Below are positions 57,410-64,000 of a stretch of 64,000 nucleotides of DNA, piece by piece. The stretch comes from an uncultured Pelagibacteraceae bacterium (lineage in GTDB: Bacteria > Pseudomonadota > Alphaproteobacteria > Pelagibacterales > Pelagibacteraceae), in NCBI GenBank assembly GCA_902516345.1, contig CABXYJ010000001.1, positions 1 to 64,000 on the forward strand, written 5' to 3'. The notes under the pieces are model-generated. The model made no database searches. It saw only the letters and a list, made by a program, of their open reading frames with translations, and was not told the origin of the DNA. Positions within the stretch are counted from its first letter, which is position 1; each line of letters begins with the position of its first letter. The translations under genes were made by a program, and so were the position numbers.

Positions 57410-58566
57410 TGCTAACAAAAAATATTTCATTAAAAAGTTTTTTAAGAAAAGGAGGTGAGAAAAAAATTAAAAAAAGATTTAAGTCAATACTTTTTGAAAA
57501 AAACGAGTTATTTAATTCAATGTCAAAAAACTATAATGATTCTTTCAATTCCCGAAGGATTAAAAAAATATGCAGCAAAAAAGATATTAGAATAATCGGT
57601 ATGGGTGGATCTATATTAGGGACTCAAGCGATTTATTTTTTTTTGAAAGATAAAATTAAGAAAAAATTTTATTTTATAAATAATCTTGAACCACAAAAAA
57701 AAAAAGATGATGGTAAAAAAAAAATTAATATCATTATTTCAAAGTCTGGAAATACATTAGAAACTATTTCAAATGCAAATATTTACCTTAAAAAAAAAGA
57801 TAACAACATTTTTATTACTGAAAATAAGAAAAGTTATCTTTATGAGTTATCAAGTAAACTTAAAGCTGAAATGATTTATCATAATAATTTTATTGGAGGT
57901 AGATACTCAGTCTTATCTGAAGTGGGTATGTTACCCGCCGAATTAATGGGTTTAAATCCAAATAAATTTAGACAATTTAATAATTTAATTAAGAATAAAA
58001 ATTATTTAAATTTATTAATTCAAAATACCAACTCAATTTTACATTTTTCTAAAGTTAAAAAGTTTAACTCTATCATCTTAAATTATGATCACAAATCCAA
58101 TTATTTATTTCAGTGGTATCAACAACTAGTAGCAGAAAGTTTAGGAAAAAAAGGAAAGGGAATTTTGCCTATAATATCAAATATGCCAAAAGATAATCAT
58201 AGCGTAATGCAACTTTATCTTGATGGGTTTAAAAATAATTTTTTCACTTTTTTTTACTGTGATCAAAAACAATCAGATAAACTTAACAAAAATAGGCTTC
58301 TAAGTAGCTATAAATACCTCGGTTCTGCAAAAATAAACGAAATTATGTTAAAACAAAAAAATGCAACTGAAAATGTTTTTAGATTAAGAAATATTCCATT
58401 TAGAAGTTTTACATTGAAAAAAAGAGATGAAAAAACTCTTGGTGAAATTTTTTGTTATTTCATCTTAGAAACTATATTATTAGGTCGAGCACTTAAAATA
58501 AATCCTTTTGATCAACCATCCGTTGAGTTAATTAAAAAAGAGACAAAAAAATTGTTTTACTCTTGA
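57409..58566 (+). CDS. pgi: Glucose-6-phosphate isomerase, short form
   Basis: This enzyme interconverts glucose-6-phosphate and fructose-6-phosphate. The 385 residues include GMGGSILGTQAIYFF, IISKSGNTLETISNA, the catalytic glutamate in QQLVAESLGKKGKG, the histidine in DNHSVMQLYLDG and the catalytic lysine region INPFDQPSVELIKKETK. It is well below the about 550 residues of E. coli Pgi. A TTG at 57406 is one codon upstream, but the ATG at 57409 overlaps the preceding stop (TGATG) and is preferred. Confidence 0.9.
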   Translation: MLTKNISLKSFLRKGGEKKIKKRFKSILFEKNELFNSMSKNYNDSFNSRRIKKICSKKDIRIIGMGGSILGTQAIYFFLKDKIKKKFYFINNLEPQKKKDDGKKKINIIISKSGNTLETISNANIYLKKKDNNIFITENKKSYLYELSSKLKAEMIYHNNFIGGRYSVLSEVGMLPAELMGLNPNKFRQFNNLIKNKNYLNLLIQNTNSILHFSKVKKFNSIILNYDHKSNYLFQWYQQLVAESLGKKGKGILPIISNMPKDNHSVMQLYLDGFKNNFFTFFYCDQKQSDKLNKNRLLSSYKYLGSAKINEIMLKQKNATENVFRLRNIPFRSFTLKKRDEKTLGEIFCYFILETILLGRALKINPFDQPSVELIKKETKKLFYS

Positions 58567-59123
58567 AAATTACCAAAGAAAATTTGTGATATTCCATAAG
58601 TTTTTTTATCTTTAATAATAATTTCTTTTGGAAAAATATGACTTTCTCTGCTTTTTCTGTGAATTATTATTATTCCTTTAGAGTTTAAAACTTTGGCTTT
58701 AAAGATTTCATATAAAAGTTTATTTACTTTTTCTTCTTTAAATGGTGGATCAATAAATACTAAATCATATTTTCGATTAAGATTATTGAAATTTAAATCC
58801 TTAAAGATATCCTTTTCGATAATTTCAGATTTTTTTGATTGATTTAAGTTACTTATATTTTTTTTAAGAATTTTTGTTACATTTGAGTAATTTTCAACAA
58901 AACTCACAAAACCAGCCTCCCTTGATAGTGCCTCTAAACCAAATGAACCAATACCTGAAAATAAATCAAGAATATTTGAATTCTTAAGTTCAAATGAAAA
59001 TTTATTCGAGTGTTCTAAGACATTAAAAATAGACTCTTTTGCTAAGTCTTTTAAAGGTCTTGTATTTCTATCATTGGGTTGTAATAATTTTTTTCCTTTA
59101 AAATAACCAGAGATTATTCTCAT
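58557..59123 (-). CDS. rsmD: 16S rRNA (guanine966-N2)-methyltransferase RsmD
   Basis: This 188-residue SAM-dependent methyltransferase modifies G966 of 16S rRNA. It has the start MRIISGYFKGKKL, TRPLKDLAKESIFNVL, motif I ILDLFSGIGSFGLEALSR and motif IV DPPF at 125-128. It overlaps purD by four bases and converges on pgi with ten bases of overlap. Confidence 0.94.
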   Translation of the reverse strand: MRIISGYFKGKKLLQPNDRNTRPLKDLAKESIFNVLEHSNKFSFELKNSNILDLFSGIGSFGLEALSREAGFVSFVENYSNVTKILKKNISNLNQSKKSEIIEKDIFKDLNFNNLNRKYDLVFIDPPFKEEKVNKLLYEIFKAKVLNSKGIIIIHRKSRESHIFPKEIIIKDKKTYGISQIFFGNFQE

Positions 59124-60385
59124 TTATTTATTACTTTATATCCAATATCTTTTCTGTAAAAACCATCCTGCCAATTTAAAATTTCTATATTTTGTATTGC
59201 ATTTTTTCTAGCCTCTAAAAAACTTTCAGCCATAGATACAAAATTTAAAACCCTGCCCCCAACTGATATTGTTTTACCTTCTTTTAATTTAGTGCCTGCA
59301 TGGAAACATAAATTATTTTCATCAATTTTAATGTTCTTTATATTTTTAATTACTGAATTTTTTTTATAACTATCTGGGTAACCATTTGAGCATAATACAA
59401 TACTCAAACTTTTTTTTTGATACCATTCTAAATTAATTTTACTTAATTTTTTATCGCAACAAGATAAAAGAATCTCTAACAAGTCTGTTTTAAGTTTGGG
59501 TAAAATAGTTTGACACTCAGGGTCACCCATTCTTACATTATATTCAATTAGATAAGGTTCACCATTCTTAATCATTAGACCTGCATAAAGAAAACCATTA
59601 TATTCAATTTGCATTTCTTTTAATCCTTTAAGCGTTGGATTAATTATTTGATATAAAATTTTTTCCTCTAAATCTTTATTAATTAGCCGGGAAGGTGAAT
59701 ATGCTCCCATTCCTCCAGTATTTTTTCCTTTATCACCCTCATTCACTCTTTTATGATCTTGAGCTGTCTCAAAACATTTTATTGAAACTCCATCAGTCAA
59801 AACAAAAAAACTCATTTCTTCACCATCTAAAAATTCTTCAACTAAAATATTTTTTGCAAAACCAAATTTTCCTCTAAAAATCTCACTAACAGCATTACGT
59901 GCCTCATCTTTATTTTCGCAGATATAAACACCTTTGCCTGCAGCTAAACCATCTGCTTTGATAACAATTGGTAAATTAGTTTTATCGATAAATTTAATTG
60001 TTTCATCTGAGTTTTGAAATATACCAAATTTTGCAGTTGGTATTTTATATTTCTCACAAAGTTTTTTTGTAAAAATTTTTGAGCCTTCTAATTGTGAAGC
60101 TGCTTTATTAGGTCCAAATATTTTTACACCAGTATCATTTAAAAAATCAACTATACCATTAACAAGTGGTTTTTCCGGACCAACGATGAGTAGATCAATT
60201 TTGTTATTTTTTACAGCATCTTTAACTTCTTGAAAATTATCTATATTAATATCTAAATTTTTTGACATAAGTGCAGTCCCAGCGTTTCCTGGCATAGCAA
60301 AAATATTTTTTATTTTTTTTGATCTTTTTAAACTAAAACAAATAGAACTTTCCCTACCTCCGCTTCCTATTATTCCAACGTTCAT
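59120..60385 (-). CDS. purD: Phosphoribosylamine-glycine ligase
   Basis: This ATP-grasp enzyme performs the second step of de novo purine synthesis. The 421 residues start with MNVGIIGSGGRESSICFSLKRS, and contain VGPEKPLVNGI, VIKADGLAAGKGVYIC, HKRVNEGDKGKNTGGMGAYSP and EYNVRMGDPECQTIL. These are the PurD signatures. It is the first gene of the leftward purD-rsmD pair. Confidence 0.97.
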   Translation of the reverse strand: MNVGIIGSGGRESSICFSLKRSKKIKNIFAMPGNAGTALMSKNLDINIDNFQEVKDAVKNNKIDLLIVGPEKPLVNGIVDFLNDTGVKIFGPNKAASQLEGSKIFTKKLCEKYKIPTAKFGIFQNSDETIKFIDKTNLPIVIKADGLAAGKGVYICENKDEARNAVSEIFRGKFGFAKNILVEEFLDGEEMSFFVLTDGVSIKCFETAQDHKRVNEGDKGKNTGGMGAYSPSRLINKDLEEKILYQIINPTLKGLKEMQIEYNGFLYAGLMIKNGEPYLIEYNVRMGDPECQTILPKLKTDLLEILLSCCDKKLSKINLEWYQKKSLSIVLCSNGYPDSYKKNSVIKNIKNIKIDENNLCFHAGTKLKEGKTISVGGRVLNFVSMAESFLEARKNAIQNIEILNWQDGFYRKDIGYKVINK

Positions 60386-60408
60386 GTATAGTTATTTATA
60401 AACCATAA

Positions 60409-60597
60409 ATGTATAAAAAATTAGCTAAAATAAAATATCTACCGAATAACTTTCAGATATTGGAAGAGGGAGATTATGTGTTATGTGCAATATCGGGAAA
60501 ACCAATAAAACTTGATGAATTGCGTTATTGGAATGTTGAGCTTCAAGAACCTTATTATTCATATGTTGAAGCCTCAAAAAAGAGAGAAAAAGGCTAG
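60409..60597 (+). CDS. DUF2093 family protein
   Basis: This 62-residue protein contains AKIKYLPNNFQILEEGDYVLCAISGKPIKLDELRYW and the end QEPYYSYVEAS, the whole of the alphaproteobacterial DUF2093 pattern. CxxxGKPI recalls a small zinc-type or ribosome-like element, but the function is unknown. It ends one base before the convergent lpxL-like gene. Confidence 0.88.
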   Translation: MYKKLAKIKYLPNNFQILEEGDYVLCAISGKPIKLDELRYWNVELQEPYYSYVEASKKREKG

Positions 60598-60598
60598 A

Positions 60599-61468
60599 TT
60601 ACTTCCATCTATTGTGTGACCAAATCCAATTTGATCTACTATTCTTAATCACATCCTCGAGCCAGATATTAAGTTCTTCGGTGATTTTTTCTAAACTGTC
60701 ATCCTTATTAAACTTGAAAGGTTTAGATATAGTTATTTTAAAATTATTTGTATCTTCCCTCTCAATATGAAGAGGAACAATTTTACAATTAAATTTTCTC
60801 ACAAATTGAGCTGGTATTGTTGTTGTATAAGCTTTTTCTCCAAAAAAATTTATTTTTAAACCTTCACTAACTCTTTGATCTATCATCAATGCAATTGAAT
60901 AACCTCTTTTAAATAAATTCAAAAGATCTCTGGTGCTCGATCTTCCTTTTTTTATTTGATTTTTACAAATATATTTTTTCCTTAAAAATTCCATAATACC
61001 ATTCATAAAGTAATTATTCAAAGGCCTGTAAATTGCCCCAAGTTTAATTTCATTTTTTTCAAGTATCATTGCCATTAATTCAAAATTATCGAAATGGCCT
61101 GAAATAAAAATTACATTTTCATTTGTTTTTCTTATTATATTTATTTCATCTTCTCCAATTATTTGAATTTTATGTTTAGATTTGTCATTTCTAAAGTTAC
61201 TTAAAAAAGGATATTCAGCAAATATCTTTCCATAATATTCCCACATATTTTTACTTCTTCTTTTAATTTCAGACTCGGTTATTTCAGGATAAACTTTTCT
61301 TAAGTTTTTATTAATAGTTTCTTTTGATCTAAAAAGTGGCCCAAAAATTGAAAAAATTTTTCCTGATATGTAAGTTGAAAGTTTAATTCCTATTATTTTA
61401 AAAATAGTAAAAAAAAATATGATAAAAGTAAATTCGATTAAATATTTAAAAAATTTAATTATTTTCAT
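60599..61468 (-). CDS. Lipid A biosynthesis lauroyl/acyltransferase (LpxL/HtrB-like)
   Basis: This 289-residue inner-membrane enzyme adds secondary acyl chains to Kdo2-lipid IVA. The acyltransferase motif HX4E is present as HFDNFE (His125 to Glu130), with AIYRPLNNYFM, ALMIDQRVSEGLKINFFG and the C-terminal WIWSHNRWK. A single N-terminal helix (about 8-29) anchors it. It overlaps lpxK by 14 bases. Which acyl chain it transfers is not known. Confidence 0.9.
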   Translation of the reverse strand: MKIIKFFKYLIEFTFIIFFFTIFKIIGIKLSTYISGKIFSIFGPLFRSKETINKNLRKVYPEITESEIKRRSKNMWEYYGKIFAEYPFLSNFRNDKSKHKIQIIGEDEINIIRKTNENVIFISGHFDNFELMAMILEKNEIKLGAIYRPLNNYFMNGIMEFLRKKYICKNQIKKGRSSTRDLLNLFKRGYSIALMIDQRVSEGLKINFFGEKAYTTTIPAQFVRKFNCKIVPLHIEREDTNNFKITISKPFKFNKDDSLEKITEELNIWLEDVIKNSRSNWIWSHNRWK

Positions 61469-62405
61469 CTGAAATTAAATTAATTAATTTTTTTTTTAAA
61501 TTTTCTAGCTGAATTATTTCTATTTCAATTTCTACAAAATTAATTGGCGCATTAATCCTTTCGTCAAGTCTTAAATAATCTTTATGAGTGGTTATTATCT
61601 TAGAATTATTTTCTTCTGCAAATTTTTTTATTTTATTAATATCTACTTCATTGTAATTATAATGATCTGGAAATTCAAAATCTTTAAAAATTTTAAATTT
61701 ATTTTTTTGTAACATTTCAACGAAAGTATAGTGATTACCAATACCTGAAAAAACAATAAATTGATCATTTAAATTAAATTTACTTAGATTTAAAATTTTA
61801 TATTTTGAGTTGTAAAAATTTAAATTCATATCAAATTTTTTTAAATATTTTTCTAATTTCTCAGTATTTTCGTCGTTTCCAACAAAAAAAACGTTTTTAT
61901 AATTTTTGATATTTCTTAAGGGTTCTCTCAATGGACCTGCAGGAATAGTTCTGCTATTTCCAATAAAATTTTTATTATTAAAACAAACAAAAGAAAGATC
62001 GTAGGCTACTTCACCATCTTGTAAACCATCATCAAAAATTGCTATTTCGTAATTCTCTTTATTAGCTTCAATCAATGCTTGAGATCGTGATTTATTGATA
62101 AATGTTTTGCCAGACTTATTCAATAATTTTTGTTCATCTAATTGATTAGAATATTGTTTTTTAATAAAACAAGCCTTAAAATTTAGATTATCTAGTATCT
62201 TTTTAATTTCTATTGACATGGACGTTTTACCTGTTCCTCCCAAGTATATATTTCCAATACACACTGTTTTTGTCGATCCAATTTTTTTTTTATTTCTTTT
62301 ATTAAATTTTAATGCAAATTCTAACAATTTAGATAAAGGAAGTAATAGATTTGAAATATAATTCGGTCTTTTGTGATCCCAAAATTTAGGTTTTTTTAAT
62401 TTCAT
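61455..62405 (-). CDS. lpxK: Tetraacyldisaccharide 4'-kinase
   Basis: This 316-residue P-loop kinase phosphorylates the lipid A precursor at the 4' position. It starts with PKFWDHKRPNYISNLLLPLS, has the Walker A motif GNIYLGGTGKTSM at about 51-63, FDDGLQDGEVAYDLSFVCF and AGPLREPL. It lies between the waaA and lpxL-like genes, with overlaps on both sides. Confidence 0.94.
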   Translation of the reverse strand: MKLKKPKFWDHKRPNYISNLLLPLSKLLEFALKFNKRNKKKIGSTKTVCIGNIYLGGTGKTSMSIEIKKILDNLNFKACFIKKQYSNQLDEQKLLNKSGKTFINKSRSQALIEANKENYEIAIFDDGLQDGEVAYDLSFVCFNNKNFIGNSRTIPAGPLREPLRNIKNYKNVFFVGNDENTEKLEKYLKKFDMNLNFYNSKYKILNLSKFNLNDQFIVFSGIGNHYTFVEMLQKNKFKIFKDFEFPDHYNYNEVDINKIKKFAEENNSKIITTHKDYLRLDERINAPINFVEIEIEIIQLENLKKKLINLISDENN

Positions 62406-63642
62406 TATTTAAAATTTTGTTAATTTCATATAAATTTTTTTTTAAAATAGATTTACCTATTTTTTTTAAATCAATTTTATTTTTTTTTTTATTTAATAAA
62501 AGCTTATCAGAAAGCTTTATCAGCTGTTTTAAGCCAGTAAATTCATATGCAATTCTTTGTTTATGAAAAAATTCATATACATCTTTGAAATTTCGAACAT
62601 AAGGTCCGTGCAAAATATTTAGACCAAACCTAGCTGGCTCAATAGGATTTTGACCTCCATGATTAATCATAGAACCACCAATAAAGGTTATTTTTGAGAC
62701 ATTAAAAAATTTTTGAGTTTCTCCGTAAGTATCTACAAGATAAATATCTGTTTTGTAATCAATCTTTTTATTAGAAGTATGAACTATACCTTTAAGATTT
62801 AATTCTTTCATATTCTGAAAAATTGAACCAACTCTTTCCACATGTCTTGGGATGATAATAGTTAATAAATTTTTATATTTTTTTTTCAGGAAGAGATGAT
62901 TTTTCATTATATTAAGTTCTTCACTTGGATGAGTGCTTGATGCACAAAAAATCAATCTTTTTTTTATTGATGCTAAAAAAGATTTATCTAAATTAATATT
63001 TTTCAAGTTTGGAGTTTGACAAAATTTAAGATTGCCACATTTGATTATTTTTTTTACATCAAGTTTTTTTAAATATTTTTTTGTTTCATTATTTTGTGGG
63101 AATGCAGCCTCTAGATTGTGAAAAATATTATTTGAAAATTTATTGAATAAATTCCATCTTTTAAAAGATTTTTTTGTAATTCTTGCATTTACTAATAATA
63201 AGGGAGTAGTATTTTTTTTAAGCGTCTTAAACATACTTGGCCAAATTTCTGAGTCTATAAATATAGCCAAAGACGGTTTCCAATAATTCAAAAATTTTTG
63301 TGAAAAATAAAAAAAATCAATAGGAAAAAATTGGTGTATGGTTTTTTTAAATTTGTAATTATAAAATATCCTAGATGAGCTCAAAGTAGAGGTTGTTATT
63401 AAAATAGTTTTAATCTTTTTATTTTTTTCTAATTTATCTATTATGGGTACAACACTTAAAAATTCTCCAACACTTGCAGCATGTATCCAAATAAGTTTAC
63501 CTTCGCTTCTTTTTTTGGAAGGTAAGCAAAACTTTTCAAGAAATCTTCTTTTATGTTCTTTCTTTTTTATTAATCTTACTAATATTATAAAAGGTGAAAA
63601 AAAGAGGATTAATATAATCAAAATCTGGTAAATAAAAAACAT
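62386..63642 (-). CDS. waaA: 3-deoxy-D-manno-octulosonic acid transferase
   Basis: This 418-residue inner-membrane-bound glycosyltransferase adds Kdo to lipid IVA. It has an N-terminal membrane anchor (about 4-24), WIHAASVGEFLSVVPII, IFIDSEIWPSMF, LVNARIT, FCASSTHPSEE, IIPRHVERV, and FIGGSMINHGGQNPIEPARFG, all Kdo transferase signatures. The number of Kdo residues transferred is not predictable. The start shares one base with the upstream ABC gene's stop (TAATG). Confidence 0.95.
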   Translation of the reverse strand: MFFIYQILIILILFFSPFIILVRLIKKKEHKRRFLEKFCLPSKKRSEGKLIWIHAASVGEFLSVVPIIDKLEKNKKIKTILITTSTLSSSRIFYNYKFKKTIHQFFPIDFFYFSQKFLNYWKPSLAIFIDSEIWPSMFKTLKKNTTPLLLVNARITKKSFKRWNLFNKFSNNIFHNLEAAFPQNNETKKYLKKLDVKKIIKCGNLKFCQTPNLKNINLDKSFLASIKKRLIFCASSTHPSEELNIMKNHLFLKKKYKNLLTIIIPRHVERVGSIFQNMKELNLKGIVHTSNKKIDYKTDIYLVDTYGETQKFFNVSKITFIGGSMINHGGQNPIEPARFGLNILHGPYVRNFKDVYEFFHKQRIAYEFTGLKQLIKLSDKLLLNKKKNKIDLKKIGKSILKKNLYEINKILNNEIKKT

Positions 63643-64000
63643 TATTCTTTTCTAACTTGTTTTTCATAAAAACTTCTATACTGATCAGAATTTTTTATAA
63701 GCTCCTCATGTTTACCTGATGTTAAAATTTCTCCTTTTTCTACTACAAAAATTTTATCTGAATTGAGTATTGTCGAGAGTCTATGAGCAATAACAATTGT
63801 TGTTTTGTCTTTTATTAAAATATTAAGAGCGTTTTGTATTTTTTCCTCTGTTTCAGAGTCCAAAGAAGAAGTAGCCTCATCAAGCAGGATTATAGGTGTT
63901 TTTTTTAGCATTGCTCTTGCTATGGATATTCTTTGTTTTTCACCTCCAGATAGCCTTATGCCATTTTCACCAATGATCGTCTCAAATTTATTTGGAAGTT
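63642..64000 (-). CDS. ABC transporter (MsbA-like lipid A exporter), C-terminal part
   Basis: The frame is open to the window edge, so only the last 119 residues are seen; the ATG at 63911 is internal. They contain the ABC signature LSGGEKQRISIARAM, the Walker B IILLDEATSSLDSET and the H-loop VIAHRLSTILNSDKI. The position in front of waaA-lpxK-lpxL suggests the lipid A flippase MsbA, but the membrane domain is outside the window. Confidence 0.85.
   Translation of the reverse strand, partial: LPNKFETIIGENGIRLSGGEKQRISIARAMLKKTPIILLDEATSSLDSETEEKIQNALNILIKDKTTIVIAHRLSTILNSDKIFVVEKGEILTSGKHEELIKNSDQYRSFYEKQVRKE

Overview
The window reads as a free-living marine alphaproteobacterium of the SAR11 clade (Candidatus Pelagibacter or a close relative). 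This rests on the very low G+C content, lysine- and asparagine-rich proteins, very short or negative intergenic distances, and gene content: class I lysyl-tRNA synthetase, ChvI/ChvG, a RegA-type regulator, the ileS-lspA-BamF-like run, DUF2093, and AmgK/MurU peptidoglycan recycling. It is ordinary chromosomal core sequence. I found no insertion sequences, prophage, CRISPR array, rRNA or tRNA genes. The species-level placement is an inference.

Layout. 1-4.4 kb: 3' end of tyrA, then a leftward trkH-ampG-NlpC/P60 operon. 4.4-8 kb: rightward lysS, pyrD, rpmB and a queuosine-precursor transporter. 8-12.1 kb: leftward polyamine operon (ornithine decarboxylase, deoxyhypusine-synthase-like enzyme, N-carbamoylputrescine amidase, agmatine deiminase). 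12.2-22.6 kb: RegA-type regulator, bioY, polA, then chvI-chvG-ahcY-tsaE-amgK-murU, with gpmA opposing. 22.6-33.6 kb: VanZ-like protein, SLT lipoprotein, a leftward msrA-sseA-RND efflux operon, EamA transporter, alkA, a purine salvage pair (phosphoribosyltransferase and NCS2 permease), a small lipoprotein and hsp20.

33.6-46.3 kb: oligopeptidase B, a membrane J-domain protein, a GT9 glycosyltransferase, a DapA-family lyase coupled to cyclopropane-fatty-acid synthase, two unrecognised proteins (one very lysine-rich), tldD-tldE-FAD oxidoreductase, and membrane proteins. 46.3-52.1 kb: typA, a TPR/glycosyltransferase-like protein, and groES-groEL with a heat-shock-type promoter. 52.1-60.6 kb: HAD phosphatase, ribF, ileS, lspA, BamF-like lipoprotein, pgi, with rsmD and purD opposing, then DUF2093. 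60.6-64 kb: leftward lipid A/Kdo operon (msbA-like, waaA, lpxK, lpxL-like), cut by the window edge.

Functional themes are envelope maintenance (NlpC/P60, SLT, AmpG, AmgK, MurU, lipid A genes, BamF-like protein), polyamine synthesis, and protein quality control. No obviously novel multi-gene defence or mobile system is visible. The most interesting items are a possible ROSE-like RNA thermometer before hsp20, a DHS-like enzyme in a polyamine operon, an RND adaptor lacking its helical hairpin, an unrecognised lysine-rich coiled-coil protein, a 39-codon basic micro-ORF, and convergent genes whose stop codons interlock in four bases.
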